DNA from: Microbulbifer okhotskensis
Lineage (GTDB): Bacteria > Pseudomonadota > Gammaproteobacteria > Pseudomonadales > Cellvibrionaceae
DNA: 60,806 nucleotides
Direction: 5' to 3'
Assembly: GCF_023895975.1 (NCBI RefSeq)
Contig: NZ_JALBWM010000017.1
Span: forward strand, 1 to 60,806
Part shown: piece after piece, positions 24,888 through 34,714 of the stretch
Position numbering within the stretch: position 1 is the first letter of the stretch
How the letters are laid out: every line of letters starts with the position of its first letter
Notes under the pieces: generated by a model
Told to the model about the DNA's origin: nothing
Seen by the model: the letters and a program-made list of their open reading frames with translations, nothing else
Databases searched by the model: none
Position numbers and translations under genes: made by a program

Positions 24888-25637
24888 TTAAATTCCCAAC
24901 TCACTCACCAGAGAGGCTGGCGGCAGGTAACCGGGAACTACCCGACCATCCTCCATGACAATCGTCGGTGTTCCACGAACATCAATTGCCTCGTTACCCA
25001 ATTTGTACTGGGCGGCAACCGGATTCGTCTTACACACATCCAAAGGCACGTTTTCACGATTTTTCAGTGCTGTCAGGGTCTTATTGCTGTCCTCTGCGCA
25101 CCAGGCCGTTGCCAGCTTACGGTACCCTAGAGAATTGAGCCCACCGCGCGGGAATGCCAGATAGCGCACTTCAATACCACGCTTGTTCAACTCTGGAACA
25201 TCCTGATGAAGCTTGCGGCAATAGCCACAATCTACATCGGTGAATACGTAGACACTCGCCTTGGTTTCACCCTTGGGAGAAAAAACAATCATGTCCTCGG
25301 TATCCAGCGCACCCATTACCTTAGCACGATGGGTCGCCCTGCGTTGCTCGGAGAGATTGGCAACACCACTGCTTTTCACTTGATAGAGGTCGCCATAAAC
25401 AAAATGGTTTCCGTCAGCGGAGACAAACAGTGTCGTATTACCGCCATCGACGTCCACTTCATAGAGGCCTTTGATCGGACTTTCACGAACCTCTCCATAG
25501 CTCGCCTTGGGATTACCTGCCTCAAGGCGTGTCTTGATAGTCTTCACAATATTTGCATCGACTTCGGCCAAGGCCGCAGAGCCCACCAGACTGAGTAGCG
25601 CGCCAGCGATTGCCAGTGGCTTCTTGATAAGCGTCAT
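24888..25637 (-). CDS. dsbC: Thiol:disulfide interchange protein DsbC
   Basis: Periplasmic disulfide isomerase. 249 residues from the ATG at 25637, with AAGGAG nine bases upstream; the TTG two codons further on is less likely. Signal peptide 1-24, N-terminal dimerisation domain, then a thioredoxin domain with CGYC at 137-140 (E. coli has CGYC), and the cis-proline segment RGTPTIV near the C-terminus. The usual second disulfide pair is present as TAWCAEDSN and DVCKTNP. In related bacteria dsbC directly precedes hom-thrC. Confidence 0.96.
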   Translation of the reverse strand: MTLIKKPLAIAGALLSLVGSAALAEVDANIVKTIKTRLEAGNPKASYGEVRESPIKGLYEVDVDGGNTTLFVSADGNHFVYGDLYQVKSSGVANLSEQRRATHRAKVMGALDTEDMIVFSPKGETKASVYVFTDVDCGYCRKLHQDVPELNKRGIEVRYLAFPRGGLNSLGYRKLATAWCAEDSNKTLTALKNRENVPLDVCKTNPVAAQYKLGNEAIDVRGTPTIVMEDGRVVPGYLPPASLVSELGI

Positions 25638-25952
25638 TACCAATTGCTCCTTAAATTCTCATTGGGCTTCGACTTAATCGTCGGCTTTGAGTTCCAGCCA
25701 GTATGGCAGCTGTTTACCGCTATGGACTTATATGGCGCGTTTTAACATATTCAGGCACCAGAGGCCACGCCAAACCCTATAGGACGTGAGCCGTGTAGCG
25801 AAATTAACCGCCTCTTGGTGTGCGATGTAGCCAGTACTGAAGATGGCACCCAAGCCCCCAGAACACCACCGGGAAACCAAGCAAGACTATAAATAATCCA
25901 CAAACAAAAAGGCCGAAGCAATGCTTCGGCCTTTTTTATATCCAGAGAAAGC
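25638..25952. other. 315-base gap between dsbC and rplS
   Basis: Contains the rplS terminator (25906-25937) and otherwise nothing I can support. A 116-codon frame crossing it (25751-26101) is antisense-like overlap with rplS in another frame and has no family features. The tyrosine recombinase gene xerD, which separates rplS from dsbC in Pseudomonas, is not present here. Confidence 0.6.
25906..25937 (-). terminator. Terminator of the rpsP-rimM-trmD-rplS operon
   Basis: AAAAAGGCCGAAGC, then loop AATG, then CTTCGGCC and a run of six T. Nearly symmetric, so it can act on both strands. It sits 15 bases beyond the rplS stop codon. Confidence 0.9.
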
Positions 25953-26303
25953 TTAGTTGAGCTTCTCTTTGATACGTGCAGCTTTACCTGTGAGGCTGCG
26001 CAAGTAGTACAGCTTAGCTTGGCGTACATCACCGCGACGCTTAACTTTAAGACTGTCCACAATCGGGCTGTGAGTCTGGAAAGTACGCTCAACACCAACA
26101 CCGTGGGAAATTTTACGCACGGTGAAAGAGGAGTTTAGGCCGCGGTTGCGCTTGGCAATCACCACACCTTCGAACGCCTGCAGACGCTCACGGTTACCTT
26201 CCTTTACTTTTACCTGAACGATGACAGTATCGCCCGGTGCGAAAGGAGGCACTTCGCTCTTCAGCTGTTCCTGCTCCAGCTGCTGGATTATTTTATTAGT
26301 CAT
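25953..26303 (-). CDS. rplS: 50S ribosomal protein L19
   Basis: 116 residues (E. coli 115) from the ATG at 26303, which has GGAG eight bases upstream; the TTG at 26318 merely extends the frame. Contains [20 protein letters not shown] near the start and [15 protein letters not shown], typical of L19, and ends RIKEKLN. L19 sits at the 30S-50S interface. Last gene of the rpsP-rimM-trmD-rplS operon, the order found throughout gammaproteobacteria. Confidence 0.98.
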   Translation of the reverse strand: MTNKIIQQLEQEQLKSEVPPFAPGDTVIVQVKVKEGNRERLQAFEGVVIAKRNRGLNSSFTVRKISHGVGVERTFQTHSPIVDSLKVKRRGDVRQAKLYYLRSLTGKAARIKEKLN

Positions 26304-26382
26304 TTGGATTGCTCCCAAATACAGATTATGTAGCTTCTCAGCTAGTTCACCGAACTACTCTCGCCTCCCGGCGAATCCGGCA

Positions 26383-27147
26383 TCAAATTTCTTTGAGCTT
26401 CCGCTCCTGCTGAATCTCATCCAACAGCAGCGTTTGCTCATCGCTCAACTCCAACCCTTTGAGTAAATCCGGGCGACGCTGCAGCGTGCGCGCCAGAGCC
26501 TGTTTCAGGCGCCAGCGGCGTATTCTTTCGTGGTTACCCGAAAGCAGAACTTCCGGTACCGCTACACCCCGATATTGCTCCGGTCGGGTATAGTGTGGAC
26601 AGTCCAGCAAGCCAGAGGAGAAAGAGTCCTCAACCGCCGATTGGTTGTGCCCAAGCGCTCCGGGAATCAAGCGGGTAATAGTATCCACCATCACCATAGC
26701 AGCCAATTCACCACCACTTAGGACGTAATCACCAATTGACCATTCTTCGTCGATCAAAGACTCGACGATACGCTCATCTACACCTTCGTAGCGCCCCGCT
26801 AACAACACCAAGTTGTCAGTAATGGAGAGCTGTTCCACTCCACCCTGATCGAGCTGTCGTCCCTGGGGAGACATGTAGATACTGCGTACAGATTCACCAC
26901 CTTCTCCAGCCCAAGTTCGAGCTGCCTCGAGGGCCTGATAAAGGGGTTCAGCCAACATCACCATTCCCGGTCCGCCGCCATAGGGACGGTCGTCAACAGT
27001 CCGGTGCCTGTCACCGGTAAAGTCCCGAGGGTTCCAGCAGCGTACTTCTAAAAGGCCATCTTTCACGGCCCTACCGCTGACACCGTACTCGGTCAATGCG
27101 GCAAACATTTCCGGAAAAATACTTACCAGAGCGATTCGTTTTACCAT
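26383..27147 (-). CDS. trmD: tRNA (guanine-N1)-methyltransferase TrmD
   Basis: Methylates G37 next to the anticodon to prevent frameshifting. 254 residues, the normal length. The SPOUT-knot region contains [16 protein letters not shown] and [16 protein letters not shown], the classic SAM-binding trefoil-knot signature. [16 protein letters not shown] is the conserved tRNA-binding block. 12 bases separate it from rimM and 79 from rplS. Confidence 0.98.
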   Translation of the reverse strand: MVKRIALVSIFPEMFAALTEYGVSGRAVKDGLLEVRCWNPRDFTGDRHRTVDDRPYGGGPGMVMLAEPLYQALEAARTWAGEGGESVRSIYMSPQGRQLDQGGVEQLSITDNLVLLAGRYEGVDERIVESLIDEEWSIGDYVLSGGELAAMVMVDTITRLIPGALGHNQSAVEDSFSSGLLDCPHYTRPEQYRGVAVPEVLLSGNHERIRRWRLKQALARTLQRRPDLLKGLELSDEQTLLLDEIQQERKLKEI

Positions 27148-27159
27148 CGCCCTAACGCC

Positions 27160-27720
27160 TCAAAATGCCGGGTCCCAGTCGACGGTAATAATACCGGCTT
27201 CCAGGTCAATATTTGCAATAAACTGGCCCGGCAGATAAGGGATCAAGCGCTCGCGCCCGTCCGCACCTCCACGCACCACCAATACATCGTTGGCGCCAGT
27301 TTCCATCATGCGAGCGACAGTGCCAAAATCGTGCTCTTCGCCATCAAAGTGGCTGATAACCTGCAAACCCTGAAGCTGGTGCCAGTAATACTCACCTCGC
27401 TCAAGATCAGGCATAAAGTCACGTGTTATAGCAATATCGCGCTGGCAAAATTGAGCCGCCAAATCGCGGTCATCAATGCCCTTCACATGCACAATCAAGC
27501 CCTTGCCGTGACGCTTACCAGCGTCAATTTCGAGAGCTTCCCAGCCTTTCGGCCCCTGCAACCACCACTTGGGGAACTGCAGAATATTGTCCATCGGCTC
27601 GGTATAGGAGTGAACCTTCACCCAGCCACGCACACCATAAACGGTAGTTACGCGCCCAACCGTGACCAATTCTTCGGAAGGTCTTCCGCTATCTGTCACA
27701 GGCGCACCACTGACACGCAA
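27160..27720 (-). CDS. rimM: Ribosome maturation factor RimM
   Basis: 186 residues with the RimM N-terminal domain (VGRVTTVYGVRGWVKVHSYTE) and a PRC-barrel C-terminal half (YYWHQLQGLQVIS). Helps late assembly of the 30S head near S19. The start is a TTG at 27720, right after the rpsP stop codon; a GTG seven codons in is the alternative. Order rpsP-rimM-trmD-rplS is conserved, so co-transcription is expected. Confidence 0.96.
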   Translation of the reverse strand: MRVSGAPVTDSGRPSEELVTVGRVTTVYGVRGWVKVHSYTEPMDNILQFPKWWLQGPKGWEALEIDAGKRHGKGLIVHVKGIDDRDLAAQFCQRDIAITRDFMPDLERGEYYWHQLQGLQVISHFDGEEHDFGTVARMMETGANDVLVVRGGADGRERLIPYLPGQFIANIDLEAGIITVDWDPAF

Positions 27721-27721
27721 A

Positions 27722-27961
27722 TTAAGCGGAATCTTTCAGCAGCTTGCTGACGCGGTCAGAAACCTGTGCACCATGACCCAGCCAGTAGTCAACGCGCTCA
27801 CGATCAACACGCAGACGCTCTTCCTGACCACGAGCAACCGGGTTGAAGAAACCGACACGCTCAATAAAACGACCGTCGCGAGATTTGCGGCTGTCGGTCA
27901 CGGTCAGATGATAAAATGGGCGCTTCTTAGCACCACCACGAGCCAAACGAATGGTTACCAT
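27722..27961 (-). CDS. rpsP: 30S ribosomal protein S16
   Basis: 79 residues with the invariant start [20 protein letters not shown] and [21 protein letters not shown] (split here to keep it short: [10 protein letters not shown] and [11 protein letters not shown]). The E. coli protein has 82 residues. It heads the ribosomal operon downstream of a promoter with a GC-rich discriminator. Confidence 0.97.
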   Translation of the reverse strand: MVTIRLARGGAKKRPFYHLTVTDSRKSRDGRFIERVGFFNPVARGQEERLRVDRERVDYWLGHGAQVSDRVSKLLKDSA

Positions 27962-28043
27962 GTAACTTTCCTATAGGTTCAACACTAGATAACTGCACTA
28001 AGCAGTCACCAAAACAACTATGCCGGCAGCTCCCCCGGCGAAA

Positions 28044-28080
28044 GGCGGCGTATTCTAATGTACCGCCTCAGATTTGTATA
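28044..28080 (-). promoter_or_regulatory. Predicted promoter of the rpsP operon
   Basis: On the minus strand: TATACA (28075-28080), 17 bases, TAGAAT (28052-28057), then the GC-rich stretch ACGCCGCC just downstream. Four of six -35 bases match TTGACA. A GC-rich discriminator is a mark of stringently controlled ribosomal promoters. It would leave about an 80-base leader before rpsP. Confidence 0.5.
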
Positions 28081-28102
28081 GGGCCGCTAAGCCAAGCGGC
28101 CC
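28081..28102 (-). terminator. Hairpin after ffh
   Basis: GGGCCGCT (28081-28088) pairs with AGCGGCCC (28095-28102) over a 6-base loop, 15 bases past the ffh stop. No T-run follows on the minus strand (TATACAAATC), so it is a weak terminator; the rpsP promoter begins immediately after it. Confidence 0.5.
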
Positions 28103-28116
28103 CAGGGTAAATGCCG

Positions 28117-29547
28117 TTACTTTTTCTTCATACCGGGAGGAAGTCCTCCGGGTAGACCAGCCATACCGCCCCCGGCACCGCCTCCAGGCATGCCACCACC
28201 GCCCATACCAGGCAGGCCGCCCAGGCCGCGCATCATCTTACCCATGCCGCCGCCCTTGAGTTTTTTCATCATTTTGCCCATTTGCTTATGCTGCTTTAAC
28301 AGGCGGTTGAGGTCTTGCAACTGGGTGCCGGAGCCCGCAACAATACGTCGCTTACGAGAGCCGTTCAGAACATCTGGATTGCGACGCTCAGCGGGCGTCA
28401 TGGAGGAGATAATGGCATCCATACGCTTAAACTCCTTACCCATGTCCGCCTGCTGGGCGGCCTGGGCCAGGCCACCCATACCGGGCATCTTGTCTAGTAG
28501 AGAGCCGAACCCCCCCATATTCTGCATTTGCTGAAGCTGATCGCGCAGGTCTTCCAGGTCAAAACTCTTACCCTTCTGCACCTTCTTAACCAGCTTCTCG
28601 GCCTTCTCCTTGTCGATCTTTTGCTCTGCCTCTTCGATCAAAGACAGAATATCTCCCATCCCCAAAATACGGGAGGCAATACGATCGGGGTGGAAGGTCT
28701 CCAATGCATCAGTCTTTTCACCGACACCGATAAACTTGATCGGCTTGCCAGTAACATGGCGAACTGACAAGGCTGCACCACCGCGGGCATCACCGTCGGC
28801 CTTGGTAAGAATAACACCCGTCAATGGCAGCGCATCGTTAAAGGCACTCGCGGTATTGACCGCATCCTGACCAATCATCGCATCGATTACGAACAGCGTC
28901 TCTGCCGGATTCAGCTCACTGTGCAGCTCGCGAATCTCATCCATCAGCCGCGTATCCACATGCAGGCGGCCCGCAGTATCGACAATCAGCACATCGGCAA
29001 ACTGTTTGCGGGCAGCATCTACCGCACCCTTGGCAATATCCAGGGGTTTCTGCTCGGCTGTGGAAGGGTAGAACTGCGCACCCACCTCGCCGGCAAGTGT
29101 TTCCAGCTGCTTGATGGCGGCAGGGCGGTAAACATCCGCACTCACCACCATCACCTTTTTCTTTTCTCGCTCTTGCAGGTACTTGGCCAACTTGGCAACA
29201 CTGGTGGTTTTACCAGCACCCTGAAGGCCCGCCATCAGAATAACTGCAGGAGGCTGTACGGCAAGGTTGAGAGGCTCAGCTGCAGCGCCCATCACCTTGA
29301 CCAGTTCATCCTGAACAATCTTGACGAACTGCTGCCCGGGATTGAGAGCCTTGCTAACCTTCTGCCCCACCGCAGCGGTACGTACCTGCTGAACAAATGC
29401 TTTTACTACAGGTAGGGCGACATCCGCCTCCAGCAGTGCTTTGCGAACTTCGCGCAGGGTATCGCGGACATTATCATCCGTTAGGCGCGCCTTACCGGTG
29501 ACTTTTTTTAAGGCCGCCGATAAGCGGTCACTCAGGTTATCGAACAT
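28117..29547 (-). CDS. ffh: Signal recognition particle protein Ffh
   Basis: GTPase that with 4.5S RNA delivers nascent membrane proteins to FtsY. 476 residues. N-domain 1-85, P-loop GLQGAGKTT at 107-115, DTAGRLHVD in the G-domain, and a methionine-rich M-domain ending in a Gly/Met tail (GGGMPGGGAGGGMAG then LPGGLPPGMKKK), longer than in E. coli (453). Starts at ATG 29547. A strong promoter-like TATACT followed by GCCGCGCC is seen upstream, without a good -35. Confidence 0.97.
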   Translation of the reverse strand: MFDNLSDRLSAALKKVTGKARLTDDNVRDTLREVRKALLEADVALPVVKAFVQQVRTAAVGQKVSKALNPGQQFVKIVQDELVKVMGAAAEPLNLAVQPPAVILMAGLQGAGKTTSVAKLAKYLQEREKKKVMVVSADVYRPAAIKQLETLAGEVGAQFYPSTAEQKPLDIAKGAVDAARKQFADVLIVDTAGRLHVDTRLMDEIRELHSELNPAETLFVIDAMIGQDAVNTASAFNDALPLTGVILTKADGDARGGAALSVRHVTGKPIKFIGVGEKTDALETFHPDRIASRILGMGDILSLIEEAEQKIDKEKAEKLVKKVQKGKSFDLEDLRDQLQQMQNMGGFGSLLDKMPGMGGLAQAAQQADMGKEFKRMDAIISSMTPAERRNPDVLNGSRKRRIVAGSGTQLQDLNRLLKQHKQMGKMMKKLKGGGMGKMMRGLGGLPGMGGGGMPGGGAGGGMAGLPGGLPPGMKKK

Positions 29548-29661
29548 AAATTCGTCTCGACTTCTCCGTTTGCGGACCCAACCCCAGTGCGGAGGGGCGC
29601 GAAATTAAGGGCAGCTGACTACAACTCCCTCTATGAGGCGCGGCAGTATAGCTCAGGTATC

Positions 29662-29710
29662 GTCACAGCCGAAATATCGCCAAGTCTTCCTTGTTTCTAC
29701 AGGCTGTGAC
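29662..29710. repeat. Inverted repeat in the ffh/ypjD divergent promoter region
   Basis: GTCACAGCC (29662-29670) and its exact complement GGCTGTGAC (29702-29710) flank 31 bases between two divergent genes. Nine-base arms this far apart could be paired operator half-sites or a long hairpin. The ffh -10-like TATACT lies just outside the left arm. Confidence 0.5.
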
Positions 29711-29753
29711 ACACTCCTGACCTATCGCAATAAATGAAGACACGGATTTATCA

Positions 29754-30554
29754 ATGGCGGCTATCGCCCACTGGACAGCTATCGCTTTCTACCTGGCTAC
29801 GACCGCAGTTGCAGCTGCGGCACTGACCCGAAAACAGCAGCCGGACTCCAAGTTACTTCTCAGCCTTCTGGCTGGCGCGCTTGTTACGCACGGAATATCC
29901 CTCGGACACACCCTTTTCTCCCCCGAAGGCTATCGCTTCGACTTATTGGCAATGCTCTCTTTGATATCCTGGGTGGTGAATTTTTTACTACTTATCCTTG
30001 CCCTGGGCCGACCTCTCACACTACTTATCCTTATATTTGCACCCATCGGGGCGGCCACCGAGTTCGCCGCTTCCCATACCTGGGGCCAGGTGACTCCTCA
30101 CCAGCAGCTCTCTGCCGGCATTGCCGTACATGCGATGCTATCTATTTCTGCATACTCACTTTTAACCCTTGCTACCCTGCAAGCGGTCTACCTCTTCTAT
30201 TTAAACCAGCAGCTGCACAATCACAGACCGGTGGGCGCCACTCGCCTTCTGCCACCGCTACAGAGCATGGAGTCTCTACTGTTTGGCCTGATCACTTTTG
30301 GCCAACTACTTCTGACCGCCTCACTAGCAACCGGCTTCGTTTTTGTCGGCAATCTCTTTGAAGAGGGGCCCATACACAAAACCGTACTCTCCATGGTGGC
30401 CTGGGTGCTCTATAGCATCCTCCTATGGGGGCACTGGCAATTGGGCTGGCGGGGAAATACTGCGGTGCGCTGGACTCTGAGCGCTTTTGCTGCGTTGATG
30501 CTGGCCTACTTTGGCAGCAAGCTGGTTATGGAGGTTATTCTTCCGCACGTCTAA
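29754..30554 (+). CDS. ypjD: YpjD/CcsA-like cytochrome c assembly membrane protein
   Basis: 266 residues with eight membrane helices. The family block HAMLSISAYSLLTLATLQAVY (in pieces: HAMLSISAYSLL and TLATLQAVYLFY) and the heme-region GFVFVGNLF with KTVLSMVAWVLYSILLWGHW place it in the CcsA/CcmF-like YpjD group, which lies divergent from ffh in most gammaproteobacteria. The role in cytochrome maturation is presumed and not shown. 79 bases separate it from the next gene. Confidence 0.9.
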   Translation: MAAIAHWTAIAFYLATTAVAAAALTRKQQPDSKLLLSLLAGALVTHGISLGHTLFSPEGYRFDLLAMLSLISWVVNFLLLILALGRPLTLLILIFAPIGAATEFAASHTWGQVTPHQQLSAGIAVHAMLSISAYSLLTLATLQAVYLFYLNQQLHNHRPVGATRLLPPLQSMESLLFGLITFGQLLLTASLATGFVFVGNLFEEGPIHKTVLSMVAWVLYSILLWGHWQLGWRGNTAVRWTLSAFAALMLAYFGSKLVMEVILPHV

Positions 30555-30633
30555 ATGAATTTACGACCACAAAACTTGCGGAGGTCGGCAATATGTTCCA
30601 ATATCTCCGCCTCGAATTAAAAAGAGTTCCCCC

Positions 30634-31896
30634 TTGAACGAAATGCCCACGGGTCTGCTGTTCGGTCTGCTGGCCCTACTGATAGCGATATCCGCCTTCT
30701 TCTCCAGCTCCGAAACCAGCATGATGGCGCTGAATCGCTACCGCTTGCGTCACCAGGCCAAGAGCGGGCACCGCGGAGCCAAGCGCGCCACAGAGTTGCT
30801 TGCCCGTCCAGATAAGCTGATTGGCTCAATTCTGATCGGCAACAATCTCGTCAACGTGCTGGTTTCGGTGATCGCAGGCTCAGTATTCGCCCAGATTTAC
30901 GGGGAAATTCTCACCACAATCGTGCTGACTCTCGCCCTGCTGATCTTTGCTGAAGTCACGCCCAAGACCATTGCTGCACTGCACCCGGAAAAAATAGCCT
31001 ATCCTGCCTCACTCATATTGCGCCCACTACAATGGCTGCTAACCCCATTAGTGCTACTCATCGGAGGTATCTCCAATGGCCTTGCCCGCTTATTGGGGGT
31101 TGAGACTACGGCCAATAGTGACGCTGAACACTTGGCGCCAGAGGAGCTCAGAACTGTCGTTTTCGAATCCGGCGCCCTACTTCCCAGCAAGCACAAAGGG
31201 ATGCTTCTCAATGTACTGGATCTGGACCAGGCAACCGTTGAAGATATTATGATCCCGCGCAATGAAGTCGTGGGCATAGACCTGGAAAATAATGCCGAGC
31301 AGATCCTGCAACAGTTAGCAGAAAGCTCCTACACCCGCCTTCCGGTTTTTAGGGGTGATATCAACCATGTGGTAGGCATCCTACATCTGCGCAAGGCCGC
31401 ACAAATATTGCGGGACGGCCCGGAGAACCTGACCTCAGAGCAGCTCAACTCTTTTACTGATGACCCCTACTTTGTTCCAGAGGCAACACCACTGCCCACA
31501 CTCCTGATGAATTTCCAGAAAACCAAGCGCCGCATGGGCCTGGTTGTAGATGAATACGGCGAGGTAATGGGTATTGTGACTCTGGAAGACCTGTTAGAGG
31601 AGATTGTCGGCGACTTTACCGCAAGTCCCGTCCCCAGTGACGATGAGGAAATCGTTGCTGCCGAAGATGGCTGGTACATGATCGAAGGTGGCACATCGAT
31701 TCGGGATATCAATCGCACCCTAGGCTGGGAACTGCCCACCGACGGCCCCAAAACCTTTAATGGCCTGGCAATGGAGCACCTGGAAAGCATTCCCGATGGA
31801 AATATCAGCCTCTACATACTCAATTATCTGGTAGAAATTGAAGAGGTCTCGGACAAGATGATTACACGAGCCAAAATTAAAAAAATAAGCCATTAG
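30634..31896 (+). CDS. CNNM/CorB-type membrane protein with CBS and CorC domains
   Basis: 420 residues from a TTG at 30634 (AAAGAG seven bases before). A CNNM (DUF21) domain with about four membrane helices comes first (PTGLLFGLLALLIAISAFFS, ending about 180), next a pair of CBS domains (IMIPRNEVVGIDLE, then LPTLLMNFQKTKRRMGLVVD), then a CorC/HlyC domain at the end (YMIEGGTSIRDINRTLGWEL). Members such as CorB/YfjD are linked to magnesium/cobalt efflux. It ends 27 bases before the rnhB stop on the opposite strand. Confidence 0.92.
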   Translation: MNEMPTGLLFGLLALLIAISAFFSSSETSMMALNRYRLRHQAKSGHRGAKRATELLARPDKLIGSILIGNNLVNVLVSVIAGSVFAQIYGEILTTIVLTLALLIFAEVTPKTIAALHPEKIAYPASLILRPLQWLLTPLVLLIGGISNGLARLLGVETTANSDAEHLAPEELRTVVFESGALLPSKHKGMLLNVLDLDQATVEDIMIPRNEVVGIDLENNAEQILQQLAESSYTRLPVFRGDINHVVGILHLRKAAQILRDGPENLTSEQLNSFTDDPYFVPEATPLPTLLMNFQKTKRRMGLVVDEYGEVMGIVTLEDLLEEIVGDFTASPVPSDDEEIVAAEDGWYMIEGGTSIRDINRTLGWELPTDGPKTFNGLAMEHLESIPDGNISLYILNYLVEIEEVSDKMITRAKIKKISH

Positions 31897-31923
31897 GCTG
31901 CAGATTAAACAGCAGCCCAACAA

Positions 31924-32541
31924 TTACTCAGCTTCAGCCAGTAAACGTTTTACCGGTGCAAAGCTCGCTCTATGCACCGGACTTGGCCCCAACTCCAATA
32001 ATGCCTGCATATGCGCCTTAGTCGGATAGCCTTTATGCCCAGCCAAACCATACCCAGGATATTTTAAATCCAACTCAAACATCTCCCGATCCCGGGTCAC
32101 CTTAGCCAGGATTGAGGCTGCCGCAATCGCCTCAACACGGCCATCTCCTTTTACAACCGTATCGCAACGATAATTCCAGTTCGGCTTTTTATTACCATCA
32201 ACCAATACAAACTCAGGCTGAATATGCAAATGCTCAACGGCCCGGTGCATCGCTAGCAAGCTTGCCTGGAGAATATTGATTTGATCGATTTCCCCAACCG
32301 TCGCGCGAGCTACGGAGTAACTAAGTGCTCGCTCACAAATCTCATTAAAAAGCTGCTCCCGTTTTTTCTCACTGAGTTTCTTTGAGTCTGCCAGACCAAC
32401 AATTGGTTTTCGCGGGTCAAGAATCACAGCAGCTGCAACTACATCTCCAGCAAGTGGACCACGCCCAACCTCGTCAACTCCCGCAAGCAGCCTGCCCTTA
32501 TAGGGACAAATATAGGGCGGTAACTCTTTTTTACTACTCAT
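31924..32541 (-). CDS. rnhB: Ribonuclease HII
   Basis: Removes ribonucleotides from RNA:DNA hybrids. 205 residues. Metal-binding block [12 protein letters not shown] and later [13 protein letters not shown] and VDQI-type segments; [12 protein letters not shown] is the conserved third block, then [10 protein letters not shown] and [10 protein letters not shown] near the C-terminus. Overlaps the lpxB stop by four bases (ATGA), so translation is coupled. Last gene of the rpsB-to-rnhB block. Confidence 0.98.
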   Translation of the reverse strand: MSSKKELPPYICPYKGRLLAGVDEVGRGPLAGDVVAAAVILDPRKPIVGLADSKKLSEKKREQLFNEICERALSYSVARATVGEIDQINILQASLLAMHRAVEHLHIQPEFVLVDGNKKPNWNYRCDTVVKGDGRVEAIAAASILAKVTRDREMFELDLKYPGYGLAGHKGYPTKAHMQALLELGPSPVHRASFAPVKRLLAEAE

Positions 32542-33716
32542 AACTCTTTGCTGCTTGGATCAATCTTCTTTTCTAAAAGGTTCTGCACCGCTTCCGCTGC
32601 CCGCTTAGACGCATTGCGACGCAACTGCTGATGCAGCTCGTAAAATTCCCGTTCCAGATGATCCCCGAGCAACGGATCTTCAAAATACTGCATAATCGCC
32701 GCACCGAGATTTTCAGGAATCGCGTCATTCTGCAAAATTTCTGGCACCAGCTCTTTTTGAGCCAATAAGTTAGGCAGGGAAACCCAGGGGGTATGCAACA
32801 TTCTGGCGACAATCATCGATGTCAGCCTTCCCATCTTATAGGTAACCACCATTGGCTTTTTCAGCAACATGGTTTCAAGCGTTGCTGTACCGGATGCAAT
32901 AAGCACGCAATCTGCCGCGGCAACAGCCAGCCGGGACTGCTCCTCCAACAAGGTAACGGGAAGTTCAGAATAACCTTTTAGCTGCTCCTCAATTTCAGTA
33001 AAACGCTGCTGGTTAGCGGCGGGAAGCACAAACTTGATATTGGAGTGACGCTGATAGCACCAACGTGCTGTTTGCAGGAATAGAGGCCCGAGCATACGCA
33101 CCTCACCTCCACGACTACCGGGCAAAAGCGCTATTACACGGTCATCGCTTTCAAAACCCAGCTCTTTACGCGCAGCCGAAACATCGATCTGCAGAGGAAT
33201 ATCATCAGCCAGTGGATGCCCGACAAAGGTCACCGGAACTTGGTTTTCACGATAAAAGCTTGCCTCAAAAGGAAGCAGTGTCAACATATGATCAACGGCC
33301 CGGCTGATTTTCTTGATCCTGCCCTGCCGCCATGCCCATACCGACGGACTGACATAGTGCACAGTCCGGATACCCGCTGCCTTCAGAGCAGCCTCCAAAG
33401 TGAGGGTGAAATCAGGGGAGTCGATACCAATAAACAAATCTGGGGGGTTATCGATAAAGTGTCGGCGCAGCGAACCTCGAATTTTCAATAACTCTGGCAA
33501 GCGCTTCAATGGCTCCACCAAACCCATCACCGATAAGCGCTCCATAGGAAATAGCGTTGTGGCGCCCAGCTCCAGCATCCGCGGCCCAGCAATTCCCTCA
33601 AACTGCACATCTGGAATCCGCTCTTTCAGGGCCTCCATCAAGCCAGCGCCAAGAATATCCCCCGACGCCTCACCGGCGACGATGCCTATACGTATCGGCC
33701 TACTTTCTTCTGACAC
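32538..33716 (-). CDS. lpxB: Lipid-A-disaccharide synthase
   Basis: Joins UDP-2,3-diacylglucosamine and lipid X to make the lipid A disaccharide. 392 residues (E. coli 382). [16 protein letters not shown] at the start, the conserved [18 protein letters not shown] [18 protein letters not shown] and [11 protein letters not shown] in the middle, and [17 protein letters not shown] in the GT-B C-terminal half. The GTG start at 33716 has AGGAGGGG upstream. 105 bases separate it from lpxA. Confidence 0.97.
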   Translation of the reverse strand: MSEESRPIRIGIVAGEASGDILGAGLMEALKERIPDVQFEGIAGPRMLELGATTLFPMERLSVMGLVEPLKRLPELLKIRGSLRRHFIDNPPDLFIGIDSPDFTLTLEAALKAAGIRTVHYVSPSVWAWRQGRIKKISRAVDHMLTLLPFEASFYRENQVPVTFVGHPLADDIPLQIDVSAARKELGFESDDRVIALLPGSRGGEVRMLGPLFLQTARWCYQRHSNIKFVLPAANQQRFTEIEEQLKGYSELPVTLLEEQSRLAVAAADCVLIASGTATLETMLLKKPMVVTYKMGRLTSMIVARMLHTPWVSLPNLLAQKELVPEILQNDAIPENLGAAIMQYFEDPLLGDHLEREFYELHQQLRRNASKRAAEAVQNLLEKKIDPSSKEL

Positions 33717-33821
33717 GCCTATACCCCTCCTTTTGGGGGGCTGTTCATTTCAGAACCAACCGGGAAATTACAAAAAAGTGAAGTCGAGGCAAGCTAAACA
33801 GCAGCCCCGAAAAAGTTTAGA

Positions 33822-34601
33822 CTAGCGAACAATGCCGCGACTTGAAGACCGCAAAGAGTCAATCCACGGCTGAATAACTGAGGACTGCTCACGCAGCTCC
33901 ATCAAAGCCTGCAAGGCCTCCTGTAACGTAAGTCCACGGCGATAGACTATCTTGTAGGCTTTATTAATCAGAGAAATATCTTCCCGAGAAAAACCTCGCC
34001 GGCGAAGCCCCTCTGAATTAATCGTTTTCGCTTCAGCAGGATTTCCGGCAACCATCACATAAGCTGGAACATCCTTGCCAATCGCAGCGCCCATACCCAG
34101 GAAAGCGTGCTCGCCCACCGTACAGTGTTGATGAACCAAACTGTAGCCACTCAGGATTGCCCAGTCTTTAACGAAAACATGACCGGCCAAAGCTACGTTA
34201 TTGACCAAGATAGCATGATTACCCACTACACAATCGTGACCGATATGCGCATAAGCCATAATCAAGTTATCATTGCCTATCGTGGTTTCACCACGATCCT
34301 GCACAGTACCGCGATGGATAGTGACACCCTCGCGAATTACATTGTTGTTACCTATAACGAGCCTTGTTTCCTCACCTTGATATTTTTTATCCGGGGTATC
34401 CTGCCCCACAGAGGCAAACTGGTAGATACGATTATTTTTTCCCAGCTTGGTCGGCCCGCTAAGCACTACGTGAGAAGCGATATCACATCCATCACCAACT
34501 TCCACCCGTGCTCCAATAATAGAGTAAGCACCGACACTCACCCCGGCACCAATCACTGCCGTAGGATCGACAATAGCTGTAGGGTGGATACTTGTCTGCA
34601 T
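33822..34601 (-). CDS. lpxA: UDP-N-acetylglucosamine acyltransferase
   Basis: First step of lipid A synthesis, adding a 3-hydroxyacyl chain to UDP-GlcNAc. 259 residues with left-handed beta-helix hexapeptide repeats from the start (HPTAIVDPTAVIGAGVSVGA) and the catalytic His segment MAYAHIGHDCVVG. Normal length (E. coli 262). 113 bases separate fabZ from it, and a 105-base stretch separates it from lpxB. Confidence 0.98.
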   Translation of the reverse strand: MQTSIHPTAIVDPTAVIGAGVSVGAYSIIGARVEVGDGCDIASHVVLSGPTKLGKNNRIYQFASVGQDTPDKKYQGEETRLVIGNNNVIREGVTIHRGTVQDRGETTIGNDNLIMAYAHIGHDCVVGNHAILVNNVALAGHVFVKDWAILSGYSLVHQHCTVGEHAFLGMGAAIGKDVPAYVMVAGNPAEAKTINSEGLRRRGFSREDISLINKAYKIVYRRGLTLQEALQALMELREQSSVIQPWIDSLRSSSRGIVR

Positions 34602-34714
34602 TCTGGAATCTACTCTTCCACATTAATCATGGAGGGTAGTTTTCTACCCCAATAAAACGTCGAAAGCCCGCAAAGCCCCAAAACAGAGCTTTTAAACGGG
34701 CCCCGTTTGCAGAA

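Noticed and set aside
25751..26101. 116-codon minus-strand frame in the rplS/dsbC gap
   Set aside because: Its second half is another frame of rplS. It has no binding site or family.
31896..31917. GGCTGC/GCAGCC inverted repeat between the CorB-type gene and rnhB
   Set aside because: Only 6 base pairs with a 10-base loop and no T-run; too weak to call a terminator.
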